Source: Ulota crispa (lineage: Eukaryota > Streptophyta > Bryopsida > Orthotrichales > Orthotrichaceae). From it: DNA of 64,000 nt. Made by a program: the position numbers and the translations under genes. Shown here in pieces: positions 11,703 to 24,281 of the stretch (the stretch's first letter is position 1; each line of letters opens with the position of its first letter). The stretch is from contig OY987247.1 of NCBI GenBank assembly GCA_963920765.1, positions 10,450,471 to 10,514,470 of the forward strand, in the 5' to 3' direction. The notes under the pieces were generated by a model. It searched no databases. It was not told where the DNA came from and saw nothing but the letters and a program-made list of their open reading frames with translations.

Positions 11703-12028
11703 AGGTAAGAGGCTCAAATTGCGTTAGGGCACTAATTCCGTTCACCTCCCCAAATGCTCTCCATCAGTACATGATTTATTCATAGCTTTTCCATAATGTG
11801 TAATAGATGTACATTTGAGGAGGTGCACCATTTTAGAACCTTATGACCTTTCCACTTCAAAATTTCATAACTAATTCCATATTGTTAAGAAAAATACAAA
11901 ATAACTTGAGTTAGATGCCAATTCCTCTTGTCTTTCAAGGAAAATTTACTGAAAAATATATCAAGAAGTTCCACCTCCCCAAAATTCAGTTTCAGCTCTT
12001 AGATGGTCGGTTTACGAGCCTCTTACCT
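11703..12028. mobile_element. TA-target MITE with AGGTAAGAGGCTC terminal repeats
   Basis: The perfect 13-bp terminal inverted repeats AGGTAAGAGGCTC and GAGCCTCTTACCT are flanked by TA on both sides (11701-11702, 12029-12030). It is 326 bp long and non-coding. TA targets are typical of Tc1/mariner-type elements. Confidence 0.7.
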
Positions 12029-12679
12029 TATTCAAGGAGAGTTGGTCAAGTCTGAATAAATGCTGGCTGCTGTGTACACGTCGTCAGTTCCCAAGTGGGT
12101 GAGTTTGACAAGGATATCACTAAATCTCAGGACACCTTGTTTGTGGGGCCAAGCTATAATTTTTTTGCTATTGTACATGTACAAACAAGAGTAAAAGTAA
12201 GAAATTATTCCTATTTTGGAGTTGCTCAATTTTGGAGTTCTGAAAATAAAATAAAATAGGGTCTCTGAATTGTAAAGTGACTTCATAAGTTCCAAATTCA
12301 ACCTTTTGATGGTATGTTCGTAAATTCTTGCATTATTGGCATGTGAAAATGTAAGGCTTTTTCATTTTGGCTGTATAGACAAGGTATGAGAATTATCTAG
12401 CGTGAGATTTAGTGTCCTACCTTCAAAAATGCATTCGTCAATATTCAAGGTCAATCAGGTCCAATTTACACCAAGAAGCCCATGCCCCATAGTGTTTCAG
12501 TCCAAAAGAAAGTCCCAATCCTCAAGTTACTTCTTATAGCGTTACAATTTTGAAATCAATCCTAAGACCTTTGCACAAAGAATAAATGCTGAAGTTTTGA
12601 AAAAATAATAATAATACTAAAAAGATAATATTTGATATTACTCTCAACTTTGGATATGAATTCCTAATTGAGATTAGAA

Positions 12680-12873
12680 CACTAGAAGAAAAATAAGGAT
12701 AAATGACTCCACAAATCACAACAACTAGGTCACCAAAATTGCCTTGCAACTCCACAAACAACTACATAACAACTGCACGACTAGATTGTAGTTGTGCAAA
12801 TGTTGTGAAATTGTTGTGCAATTGCAAGACAGTTCTGGTGACCTAATTGTTTATCCTTGTTTTTCTTCTAGTG
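12680..12873. mobile_element. CACTA (En/Spm)-type MITE with 3-bp target duplication
   Basis: The 194-bp foldback begins CACTAGAAGAAAAAT and ends TTTTTCTTCTAGTG, the CACTA..TAGTG termini of the En/Spm superfamily. The direct 3-bp duplication GAA lies at 12677-12679 and 12874-12876, as this superfamily makes. Inner halves also pair (AGGTCACCA against TGGTGACCT). Confidence 0.85.
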
Positions 12874-14188
12874 GAAGACCAATTTCTTGTCTTGGAGTTG
12901 ATGTTTGATTATGAAAAAAAATAAAGTTGTTTTCACAAAGTTTGTATCTTTTTGATTATGAACACCATAAGTTGGAACCGGGATCTCAATAGCTCTATCT
13001 TTCTCCTTGTGTACTCCTTTCATTTATGGAAATTTCAAGGCTTGTAGTTGTGACTCAACCTGTTTGTATGTAAATGAAAAAACAATGGCCTATTGTTATA
13101 ATGAATCCCTAAAGGCTGGTCCACACCAACAGAAAATGGTATTCTCAAAATAGCATTCTGTAAAAGACAAGTGGCAACCCTTACTTCGTTATGTTCCTTG
13201 AATTTTCACACACATATTTTTGCTCCATAGCCTGCAAGCAATCCTTAGTCTTTACAAATTTCTGCCTCCATACTGCAACCTATGAACGGTGGAACGGTTA
13301 TTTTTGATAAAACAACGCATGGAACTATGAGCACAGCAGTTGTCATCCAATATTACAAAACAACATTCCTCTCCGAATTTTATTTAGAGTTGTGCGACCT
13401 TTTTTTCAAGATTTTTTTAATGATTATTATTATTTTTAAATTCTTGTTGGAGTCTAGGTTTCAGCATTAGGAGTTTGATTTTGAAAATGAATTAAAGTGA
13501 TTTATCTATCCAAGATTTTGTGCAAGGGTGTCTATTGTAAATCTTCATTTTCTAAAGTTGAAGGCTCTTGGAAATGAGCTTCAAGTACATTAGAACTTGG
13601 AGAAAAAATCACATTAAAATTCAATTTAAAAAATTGTAGAATAGATTTGGAGAAGCCATAAATTGATTGGGGTTATGCAAGTTATATTGTACATAATTAT
13701 ATTTTTTTGGTACCCTCGGTTTTAGGTTTGAGATGCAAAAAGAGGATTGAAAGACTTCAAAGCACTTTTGCAATTTTAACACCCTCATGATCAAACATTA
13801 TAATCTTTCAATCCACAAGTGATATTGTTGTGATTTCTTTTCCTATGTGATCTATAACATGTCTACTTTGAATTTGTACGGTTGCATTTCAGAAAAATTT
13901 GATAAGATTGATAAAAATGCCAGCATTTTGTTCACTTTCAAGCAAATTCTAAGATACTCAAAAATACCATGGGCGGTGAGGGGTTGAATTATTTCAACTT
14001 GGTTGCTTTGTCTTAAGTGGATTTGGCATGAGGTGGTTCTTGAAACCACATGGGGTTTGAATTTTGGTTTAAACAATCCCAAATTTTGCCCTTCACAACT
14101 TCTAGTGAAACAGCAGCCCTCGATAGATTAGTATGTTTGTTGGGAAGTATTAGAGACCAATCTCCCTATGCGGTTTTTTCAAAGTATG

Positions 14189-14504
14189 GCATCTAGATGC
14201 ATTTAGAATCATTTTTCAACATGACAACAATCCTAAACATACATCAAAAATAATGAAAGGGTATTATTTAAACAAATTTTCAATGATTTAAACTGACATG
14301 CTCAATCACCCGACCTAAACCCTATAAAACACCTATGGCAACTATAAAATAGAAACTCAATGTTAACCAACACATCCAAAGGGTATTTTAAAATTGTGAG
14401 AACATGGGTTTGAGATTTTCCATTCTATCACTTCCATTGAGTGGGAGAACGTTTATGAGAATATGCCACAAAAAATTCAGGCAATTAGTTATGCAAAGGG
14501 CAAT
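14189..14504 (+). pseudogene. degenerate Tc1/mariner transposase fragment
   Basis: One reading frame gives FQHDNNPKHTSKIMKGYY, then an eroded version of the SPDLNPIE box (NHPT-TL-NTYGN). Its end reads EWENVYENMPQKIQAISYAKGN. These match the second catalytic Asp region (QDNDPKHTSK) and the conserved end (SMPRRIQAVIKAKG) of Tc1/mariner DDE transposases. Five in-frame stops interrupt it. The N-terminal DNA-binding part and first catalytic Asp were not found upstream. Confidence 0.8.
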
Positions 14505-15175
14505 TAAATTAATTTTTAAGTGTGTATAGACACACAAGTCCAAAACTGGGTCAATGAGGGTTTGATCTCAGAATTTTAGTGCTTTCATATATTATGTGTA
14601 TCTTGTTATCAATTTCCATGTGAATAATCAATAAAGCTTCTACTTTCTAAAACATTTTTTTACTTGTTGAATTGTTCACTCCGTGTGCTAATATTGCTTA
14701 TTTATTGAAAAACATCCAAACACTAACTCGGTTTTGTGAATCACTATATGTAGCGAACAAATTCCAGCCCCTGTGATGTCAAGGAATTCCCAACTTCGGA
14801 GTATCCCACTTTCAATATCCATTTAAGATCACTTCGGGTAAATGCTACTTCATCTACAGAAAAATGAAAGCTTACAGGTGGCAGTTTGCATCCTGCCCGT
14901 GACCACGAAGCAATGCAAAAATAACAGCGGTCGTTCAAGACACAATAGAAGAATAGCATTGGTATGAAAACAGTGGTAGATAAAAAGTGCATCCGGTACT
15001 ACTCTTGCTACCTCCAAGTAATAGAAACGACTACACAACCATGAAAAGTCTCAGAAGGGACTCATCAAACAATACAATTCAAAAAAAATGCAGAAGAGCC
15101 TCCAACAAAGATCACATACAGACATGAATTGGAGCACATATATTGACATTTACATATGACAATACAATGCTCTGT
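14505..15175. other. intergenic stretch downstream of the NUDX14-type gene
   Basis: Probably the 3' UTR and terminator of the minus-strand Nudix gene plus remains of the Tc1 copy. No other gene was seen. Confidence 0.35.
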
Positions 15176-18100
15176 TTATAAGTGAGAGAGTTCAGGTGCA
15201 TTTGGAGGAGCAGGGAGGAGATCCAACCGAAGCGCCATTTCATAAAGGGCAATGGCGGCCAGGACTTTGGAGTCCGAGGAGATGCGCCAAAGTGTGTTAT
15301 ACGGTACTACGTGCACTTTGATGAGCTCCCCGTGATCCCTCAAGCCAGTTTCTTGTCCTTGTAATGAATCAATCACCTAGATCCACACCCAGAAATATGA
15401 AGTCAGAGAAAGAGACATGTGTACAAAGAGTCTCTGTATAGGTTATGAAATAAATGTACTCCTGGAGTTGTCATCATCAAGGTAATCGCAATGCCAAACA
15501 GCTAAAAACTATCAGGTTGTACCGAACAGTCCACTTCTTGAAGTGAATTGGTTATCGAGTTAGTGAGTCAGCATGTTGATGGTTTATGTGACATAATTCA
15601 GGAACAGGACTAAAATTGCTGACATCCTTGATTACAAAATGTACAGTAGGATAACAACTCTTGGTGATGCTAAGAAACTTACGACTACCAGCACTGACTA
15701 AAACGCGATATTAGTTCCTTTTGGAAATAACCCCAATTTTAGGACTCCTGAGTTTTTCATTTTAAGAGTTTTTAGGCAATTTAGAGTGAATTTTATGATG
15801 ATTTCTTCAAGACCTTACATCAATGATGAAATATCTTGAAGGAATTATCAACAAAATCACTTTAATCACCAAAATAATCCCACAAATGTAAACTTCAATA
15901 TCCCCAAAAACCGTTTTGGGAAAGTGTTTTCCCATATTAACGAATGTTGTGTTCTAATACGTCCAAGAACTGGTACACAATCACACAATAGAGCAAAGTG
16001 ATATTTGCATTGACTAAAGCACAGCAAAAAAACCCCACCTCTTTCTTCACATGGCATCTGTGTAGGAAGAGCGTGATTTCTTCGTCGCTACCACCCTGCT
16101 CCACACCACAAGCGCACATTAGAAAGCTACACAGTGATTTTTAACTGCCATCAGTCCAACAATCAAGTACTTCGGAATGGGATGTCAGCAAGAGTTTCGA
16201 TATTCGCTTGTAATCTATCTCTCGAAAATATCACCAAGTAGGTCCATATACAGGTATTTAGCTTGACAATGTCTGACACATGATGAAATGTACAGAACAG
16301 CAAGAAGTGGAATCTCTCAAAGGATTCACAAAATAATTACTGGTAATTTAGTGATAGTCTAAGTGGGATCAGTATTGAAACAATATTACATACATGTTAG
16401 GAAAATGTTAAATTAAAATTAATTACATAGTTGCCAACGTAATATCAAGTTAATGTCAAAGACACAAACATCACAAAAATGTTAAGACACCATTTTCATT
16501 ACACTAAAATAGACTTTGCGTTAATTCAGCATAAGGACTACAAGAATTTGATGTCTACTAATAAAATTTAAGAACTTTGTCAATCTCATGGGGTTTCTTC
16601 TGATGAAGACTTTAGACAAAATTCTAGCTAGCATCTCCTAAAGTGTATCAGCACATACTCCGAACGATTTTGTAAGCGTACAATTATTTCTTGAATAGAA
16701 AGAGCAGTACGGAGTACCAAACAAGAGTTGATCAACAAGCATAGTCATAGCAGAGCAAGAGACTAAATACTTACAGGTGACGGAAACATCTTTCGGCCTG
16801 TTGACTCATCCAAAAGAGCAGTGAGGTCGATCAAATCTGATGTCTTTATATGGATACCAGTTTCTTCCTCCACCTGTCAAACACAAAATTTCCATAGAGC
16901 AAATACACGTTTGTGAGAATCCACACGTAGTATATGAGAAAAATGCCCAAATACGGCTAGTTTTTACTATACAGGAATTGAAGTAAAGGACCCAACATAT
17001 TAATTAAAGGGTTTCTTCCTCCAAGCCCGATGCTCTGAAGACCCTGGAACATGAAAATCTGAACTCCGGCTTCAGGGCGCCCTTTAAAAACTCGTAAATA
17101 ACAAATCCTACAGAGCAAAGTGACTAGGGACTAAAACATGCCAGAACGGCCGACTAAGAGTAAAAATAAATATAAATAAAAACTTTCCATACCCTAGAGA
17201 ATGTCAGGTCTGCACCCGGGTTCTCTACACTACTTCTGTCCTCACAGTTTCCAACTTCAAAGTGGCAGCTAAATAGAAGCAAAGTTTCCAGGGTAATTTC
17301 TGCCAAGAAAAAATTAATTCTGATATCATTTAAAACAGCACCCTGAAATAAATGTACCAAAAACAACAATAGTATACACTTTTCTACCAATTCATCTAGT
17401 TAAATCATATTCAAATATTTTTACGCAGCCTCGAGACAACGATGAGATGTGTACCTCACGAGCAGCAGTTCCAACAAAGTCACCAGCATCATCGTCTAGC
17501 ATACCAGCAGGCAGCTCCATGATGGTTCTCCCCACGGGGACGCGAGCCTAAACGTAAAATTGATGTTCTTCAGAATCTAGTTTTGTGATACTTTGGAATT
17601 CCAAAAATAAATCCCGCACTGTATATCTAGTGTGTAAGTTAGTGCATCTTTGTGAAATGAACAGTCTATATGGTGAACAAGATCCTTGTCATACCTGTTC
17701 AGTAAGAACTGCATACTTGTTTCCTTCGCATTCCAACAACATCAAAATCCCTACTGCACCACCACGTGCAAATACTATGCCTGGCAGCTGGTTCCATAAG
17801 AAACCAAAAAATCAGAACATAGTTTAATGAGAGTGCGTGTCCTGCATTTCCCCCAAGGACTACAGAGTCTAAACTGGACCTCAATGTTTTGACATTTTTA
17901 AGTAGATCATATGGGAACTTTTTTTTCAGTTGAATTCATGAGTTTGAGCTTCTTGCAACACTCTTCCCAAAATCTAGTGATATAAAGTTGGCCCCAAGTG
18001 AATTATAATTCCAATGGCATTGGACGTTTAACCATGACTTCTTGAATCTTTAGGAGTTAACTTCTACTTGCAGCAATGATAGAAATCAGGAACGCCCACA

Positions 18101-21100
18101 ATACCATATCTGCTCTAGAATGCGTTTGGAACTGATGTATAACACAATCAATAAATCTTATGGTTTATCACTTCTTTAATAAAATTCTTTAAATCCTCAG
18201 TGTGCTCAAATGGGCACTTCCATATCCAACACAATTGAAATAAACCATTTCGAAAGCCTCGAGGTCAACATGATGCATCAATTGAAATAGATCATGTCCT
18301 GCATTTTTGAACAATAGAAATAAGTTCTGAAAGTTCCTGAATTCAGAAACTACTTTCCTAAAATCATAAATTAGTTTCCAAAAAACAAATTCCTATTTTC
18401 ACCTTGGCCAATTAGGAGTTCATAAGAGAGTTCTGCACTATAAGCACAACCTTATTTGCATACTTTGATAGAAACTGATAATTGCATAGACATCAAGAGA
18501 AGGTTTGTGATTCAAACCTTCGCACCCGATTCAGTGTCGACGACCTCCGCCTTAAACTTTACAAATCCAACACGCTGCCCGAAGAAGTCAACACTCTAGT
18601 TTCCAAAAATTCCGACTCACTGGTATTAGATAAGAGAACAAATTTGATTCAGGCCAAAGACAACGAGCAACAGAAAATGAGCTAACCAAAGAGGGAAGGC
18701 ACAAGTAACTGCGAGTTCAATACCTAGAGTACAACAAGAGATCCTTATCAACACTTAATTGTAAACATTTAAGTTCCAAAAAACTATTCATCAATTTGTT
18801 GATGCAATTCTGACCTGGATAAGGACGCGGTTGAGAGAACAACGTGCTCCACCACTACCCCCCAAAGAGAGAATGCCAGATGGTCCCTTCATGGAGTCCA
18901 GCCACCGTTGAAACGGCACAGAATCAAGCGCTTTCCTGCATGAATGTTTGTGTAAATTGACAATCCTCCTCCAAAAGAAACCTGTTCTAGCAGCCACCTA
19001 CAGTCACACTCGAAATAACATTGATGCCATATTCGATCGTACGTTGAAAAAAATAGAATCAAAAAACCGAATTCACGGGTTCAGGGTCGAGCTCTTGGTA
19101 GCAGAAATCTAGGGATTCATTTCGGTACTTCTACATTTGATCTCTACATCGCCAAATCAAATGCAACACCACTTCAAATCTAATACTTGTTCTGATTCTT
19201 ATATTCTACAACGAACCAAAAAAAAGGGGGAAAAACTTCATGGATACCCCTGAAGTTTGCAGTAATTTCATAGATACCCCTTGCTTTTTCAGAATTATCA
19301 CAAACACCCTTGCACCAAATTTTTTAGGCGTTTGTTTTGTTGTGCATGCCACTTCCCTTCCTCCTTTGTGCGCATGCATAACAAGAAAGAAGTAGGGCGC
19401 CCACGCAAAGGGGGAAGGAAGTGACATGCATAAGAAAACAAACACCTAATTTTTTTGATCCAAGGGTATTATTTTGTGATACTTCTGAAAAAGCAGGGTA
19501 TCTATGAAATTACTGCAAACTTCAGGGGTATCCATGAAATTTTCCCAAACTTCAGGGGTATCCATGAAATTTTCCCAAATTTTTTTAGCTTGAAGCATAT
19601 TAGAAGAGTAACGTACCTGATATCAGTATCTGAAACCCCGGATACTCCCACTACTTCCACAGCCTTCCCTGCAACATCAATTTGCATATGTCCAGTAGCA
19701 TCCTTCTCAGACACTCCCTTGTGAGCCATACTTGTGAAAACTCCCCGTGAACCACAAAAAGCTTGACTACTAATCCGACAAATGTTGTTCGATGCTGAAG
19801 TCGAGCCGCTAGGGTTACAAACCACCGCAAGTGCCCACACCTGCTTCCATTAAGGTTCACAAATTACAGCCAGAAATCACCGAGTAATTACAAGGAAATG
19901 GTGTCCAAATTGACATGTCCTGATTGACTAAATGTGTCCAAATTGACAGAATAGTGTCCTAATTGACAGAAATTTGTCCTAATTGACAATAAATGACCAA
20001 ATCGACAGTGTTCCTTGTAGTTAACTTAACATTCACCAAATCAAGCAATTTCAACAAATTCCTTAACCCATTAACGTCTGTGGTCCATGGGGGTGGGCAA
20101 TCCTTTGTATGGCTATTTGGGGCAAATTTTAAAACTGTTGAATACAAATGTCTATCACAGATCTGACTGTATAGATGGAAGTATCTTGCAAGGTTCAATG
20201 TTATGCATCATGAATTATGCTCACTTATGGCCATCTTTTTGCATTTAATGGTGTATTTTCAGCCGGTACTCTTTTAGTTTTTTCAAAACTCTAGCCACAT
20301 GCCACCTCAGATTGGCATGATTATTGTCCTAAACTCTTCACTTTCCAATTCCCCAGACCCATCTCCTTTGCCACGTCATCAAATTCCTTGACATACTCTC
20401 TCTACAAACTGAAAAGAGTCAAAATCGACCAGGAAATGGTCGACCGGACGTTAATGGGTTAATACCAATTGATGGAGTTTCTATCATCAAAAAGAGCTAT
20501 ATATGTAGGATAAGCAAATGGCGCAGACCGCATACCTGAATCAGCAACCCCTGCCGTCTCACCAATTGCAATAAACCCTGTAAAATCAGACCGTAATCCA
20601 ACATTACAATTCTATTCCACATGGAGTACTTAATAGATTCAGAACACTTGCACTCGTCATGACAGTGTCAAATTATGTTGAGCACTTAGGGTCTAGACAT
20701 AATTTCAAAGTCATGTTTCTTGTTACAGTAAGTTATTAGCATTGGAACAAATGTCCTAATCTATCCAACCTAAAAACAAAAAAGGCAAAACAACCGGCAA
20801 TAATTAATGAGAACTAATCTAATATTTTCAAAAATTGCGTCACCAATACACTATCAAGATCATTCTACTACAAATTTAGGGCAAGAATTCCACAGTGCTG
20901 AATGTTTATCGTTATTAAATGCTACTTGCGTTGTTACAATATGTTGTTAGCATTGGAACAAATGTCCTAATCTATCCAACTTAAAAACGAAAAAGGCAAA
21001 ACAACCGGCATTGAATTCATGAAAACTAATCTGGTATTTTCAAATTTTGTGTCACTACTACATTATCAAGATTTACTACAAAATTAGGGTAAGAATTCCA

Positions 21101-21717
21101 CAGTAATGAGTATTTATCGTTATTAAATGCTACTAGCGTTGTATTATTGTAAATCTTCTTCTTGATCCAACCGAAATGGCCGCATCAAATTAAGTTGAAC
21201 AGTTCGGGTCTAGACATAATTTCAAAATCACATTTCTTGTTACAGTATGGTGTTAGCATTGGAAACAAATGGCCTATTCTATCCAACCTAAAAATGAAAA
21301 AAGGCAAAACAATCAGCACTAAATTAATGAGAACTAATCTAATATTTTCAAAAATTGCGTAACCACTACTCTATCAAGATCTACTACAAATTTAGGGTAA
21401 GAATTCCACAGTGCTGAATGTTTATGGTTATTAAATGCTACATACGTTGTAATACTGTAAATCTTCTTCTAAATCCAACCGAAAATGATGAATAAAAAGA
21501 AAAGTTGAAAAAAGTTGAAAAAAGTACACAATTTTGTTAATGCAAAGAGTGTGATTTCGTACACTGTAGTTACCAATTGAGGAGGTGATATGTTGCAGGA
21601 TTTTCTCAGATTGGAGTGTTTCGTACAATTTGGCAACAGGGAAGAGCGAGGATTAACAAGTCTACTGGCAGCTGCGTGTCTGATGGAAGCGGTGCTCGGC
21701 AAGCGCCTCAACGCCAT
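15176..21717 (-). CDS. NUDX14: Nudix hydrolase 14-type ADP-sugar diphosphatase, ten exons, organelle-targeted
   Basis: The exons are 21717-21574, 20577-20536, 19840-19617, 18935-18815, 18595-18518, 17787-17695, 17547-17455, 16873-16775, 16095-16039 and 15376-15176, all in phase, giving about 383 residues. The N-terminus MALRRLPSTASIRHAAASRL is Arg/Ser-rich with no acidic residues, like a transit peptide. The core reads LPGIVFARGGAVGILMLLE, YAVLTEQARVPVGRTIMELP, then the Nudix box AGMLDDDAGDFVGTAARE-VEEETGI. It continues FPSP-GGSDEEITLFLHR and ends LQGQETGLRDHGELIKVHVVPY. This order is that of Arabidopsis NUDX14, including the Nudix box without the usual first Glu. The enzyme hydrolyses ADP-glucose or ADP-ribose to AMP and sugar phosphate in plastids (family knowledge). 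Introns 1, 2, 3 and 9 carry repeats listed separately. Confidence 0.93.
15699..15956. mobile_element. MITE in NUDX14 intron 9
   Basis: The left end TAAAACGCGATATTAGTTCC is roughly inverted at the right end (TTAACGAATGTTGTGTTCTA). The same ends occur in the element at 61136-61397, so this is a dispersed family. It is about 258 bp and non-coding. Confidence 0.55.
19226..19578. mobile_element. foldback MITE in NUDX14 intron 3
   Basis: A left arm (about 19226-19335) pairs with a right arm (about 19432-19545). For example, CATGGATACCCCTGAAGTTT on the left is inverted as AAACTTCAGGGGTATCCATG on the right. The terminal ~30 bp on the right is tandemly duplicated. Its right edge lies about 40 bp from the 5' splice site of exon 3. 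A related sequence is at 58850-59185, sharing the GCATGCCACTTCC core and the terminal TTCAGGGGTATCCAT. Confidence 0.7.
19889..20019. mobile_element. small MITE with TACAAGGAA ends, NUDX14 intron 2
   Basis: Ends TACAAGGAAATGGTGTCC and GACAGTGTTCCTTGTA are inverted. Between them the motif TGTCCTAATTGACA repeats several times. The terminus resembles the CACTACAAGGAAA end of plant CACTA elements. A related solo end occurs at 28270-28382. Confidence 0.5.
20067..20458. mobile_element. piggyBac-like MITE in NUDX14 intron 2
   Basis: TTAA (20063-20066) then CCCATTAACGTC at the left; GACGTTAATGGG then TTAA (20459-20462) at the right, a perfect inverted repeat. The 392-bp interior is homologous to the copy at 10575-10990. 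Confidence 0.85.
20679..21446. repeat. triplicated ~250-bp unit in NUDX14 intron 1
   Basis: Three diverged direct copies start near 20679, 20935 and 21194. Each carries TTAGCATTGGAA, then CTATCCAAC, then GGCAAAACAA, then AAGAATTCCACAGT and GTTATTAAATGCTAC in the same order. No coding potential was seen. Confidence 0.75.
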
Positions 21718-22167
21718 CGCCTGTGCACTGAAAGCTCAATTTTGCGAACAACCCTAAAGCTGTAACCCTAGAAGATCCTTGAAACTCTACACCAAGTAGT
21801 GCATTTAGGTTGCCTCAACAATTAGGTTGCCTTACCTTGGAAAGTTACCGCATGACCCACCACTTGCCCACTTGGAAGTGCATGTACTCTTTACATATTA
21901 AAGTTTCACTTGATTTTACAACTTGAATGTTGTTAGTTTGTGTTTCTATAACTTTGTAATAGTTGTCAAATCTTTTAAAAATAAATTTTCACAATAATTA
22001 TGGATAAAAGTTATTGTAGTAACAATAAGTATTTAAATAAAGTGGAATGTCAAGAAATTAATACGGGCCAACCTAAATGCACTATTTGGTGTAGAAGGTC
22101 CTAGAGTAAGTTAGTGGGAATCTCCAAAAAACCCAAAAATTGTGATGGTTTGTCAATTTACTATAGG

Positions 22168-23036
22168 TAAAATTTAGGGAAAATATAAAAAATGCCCCTC
22201 ATTTCTTTCAAAATATCACACATACCCCTATCAATAGCTTAAATTAGGCTATTTGTTTGGATGTTTGTTTGTTTGTTACATTGAGATCTCCCGGATTGTG
22301 TGTCTTCTCAATGCATGTTTGGGTGTTGTCAAAAAGCTCTTAGCAAAGAGGGGTAGGTACACGGGCTTTGTTTTGTGAAATTTGGGCCTAAGGTGGGAAA
22401 GTTATTGAATTTCACAATTTTTTTATGAATTACATATTTAAAAAATTACTTCTATTTTTATTTTGGTGGCATTCTTGGTGTTGTCAATTGGAAGGCTCTT
22501 GCCAAAGAGAGGTGCAAAATTGGGCCAATGACACAAGGCCACAATAGTATTATTTGAAATATCAAAAATACCCTCAATTTTGTGTGAGAATATCAATTAT
22601 ACCTTCAATTATTTTTGAAAACATCTATTACCCTCAATTTTCTTGTACCTCTTTAGTACAAATTTTTGTAAATATTGGGATGACAATGGAAATTACAAAA
22701 CCTAGATGCAAGTCAAATTTTAAGTCAAATCTTGGAGGCAAGCTCTTCAAGCTTTATACATGGTTTTTGCATTTAAGTTTACTATGACCAAGCCATTGCA
22801 TTGACTAAACAACACAATTTTCTTTGCCAAAATTTTGGTGCAAATGTGACATACAAAAATTACACTAAAGAGGTATAAGAAAACTAAGGATTTTAGACTT
22901 TTTCAAAGATAGGGAAGGGTATAATCTATACACTTATACAAAATCACGAGCATTTTTTATATTTCACATAATATAGGGAAGTATTTGATATTTTGAAAGA
23001 ATTGAGGGGTGTCTTTGATATTTTTCCTAAATTTTA
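22168..23036. mobile_element. foldback element with AAATTTAGGGAAAATAT termini
   Basis: The left end (AATTTAGGGAAAATATAAAA, then GCCCCTCATTTCTTTCAAAA) is inverted at the right end (TTTTGAAAGAATTGAGGGG, then GATATTTTTCCTAAATT). The interior has further copies of the ATACCCTCAATTTT motif. The next foldback element abuts its right end. Confidence 0.65.
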
Positions 23037-23037
23037 A

Positions 23038-23790
23038 GGGAATTGATATGTAAGCTTATGTGCACACCGGGGTTTAATATATGCACACATGGGAGGGTGA
23101 ATTTTAAATGTTTACCATCAAACAAGTTGAATTTGAAAAATTTGAATTTCAATTTGGAATTAGAGACCTTGATTTAGGGGCGGTTTAGACTATGTTCCAC
23201 ATCCCAACTTTAATTTGTAAGTTCCATAACAAACCCAAATCCCAACATAGTTTGGTTATTAAAAGCAAAAAGCAGTTTTAAAGAAAGTTATGAACATTAT
23301 ATGCAAAAGTATTGATGGGACTTGGATTGAAAGTTGGATCTAGTGAAATGGTTGACCTAAACTTTGAGTAAAGTCCCACTTTCATTTGCGCCAATATTTC
23401 CAAAAAATGCTACCATGTAAGCAAGTAGGATGTGGGACTTGGAACATAGTCAAGGACATAGTGTAAAATGTTAAATCCCAACTTTTGGCTCTACACTAAT
23501 TAGACTCTTAGATTTCAGTAGGACTTGGGACAAGGGACACAATCTGAACCACCCCTTAGTCTAAAACCACAAAGGAGGTTACAAACTTACAATTAAATAA
23601 CACCTAGTAAACAAGGGTAAAAGTAATCATTAGCCCTCTAGCTAAGCTTTTCCACTTGGCATTGTTAAATTGGAACTTCCTTTGTGGTTCTAGATTAAAT
23701 TGTGGTGTCTAAATTTAAACTTGAATTCAAATTTTTCAAAATCAACTTGTTAATGGTAAATATCTAAAAGTTACCTCCCTTGATATGCAA
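23038..23790. mobile_element. MULE-like foldback element, copy 1, carrying a nested MITE
   Basis: It begins GGGAATTGATATGT and contains ACCATCAAACAAGTTGAATT on the left. The right has the inverted counterpart (CAACTTGTTAATGGTA). The outermost right end is degraded. Family members are at 39389, 56999 and 59189. It is interrupted by the insertion at 23177-23556. Confidence 0.7.
23177..23556. mobile_element. PIF/Harbinger (Tourist-like) MITE nested in a foldback element
   Basis: The termini GGGGCGGTTTAGACTATGTT and the inverted TCTGAACCACCCC are flanked by the 3-bp duplication TTA (23174-23176 and 23557-23559), as PIF/Harbinger elements make. Related empty copies at 57110 and 59300 read continuously through the site (TTAGTTTGGAACCAC and TTTAGTCTAGAACCA). 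Confidence 0.85.
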
Positions 23791-24281
23791 CAATGCTAGA
23801 GTGTGAGTAGTGAGCAACCAAATTTGTGCAATCATTGACAAAAAAAAAAATCAAAAACAACTAAAATTTAGTAACATTTAACTCAGTGAGAAAAATTAAA
23901 GTACAAAGGGAAACTGAAGTCAAAGGGAACAAAAACATTAACATCATGTCCATGAAAAGAACATCAATGAGAAATCCATAGGAATTTATTATCTAAATGA
24001 AAAATGTGAATTTAGGCAAGATGCTTTATAGCTCACAATCATTTGTAAGTAAATGACATTCATCTAGAGTTCATCCAACTATTATCAAACTTTGGTCCTA
24101 CTTGCAATTCAAGTTAATTTCTAGGCAACATATAGAAGATAATGATTACACAAAGATACACAAAAACATCAATTGATTCAATTGCACAATTATTCTTAAG
24201 CGACAAATTCAGTTACTAACAAGTTTGCAAAGTGTTAAACTTGTAAGATGTTGGCCTCCTAAAGAAATATCAAGGTTTTAA

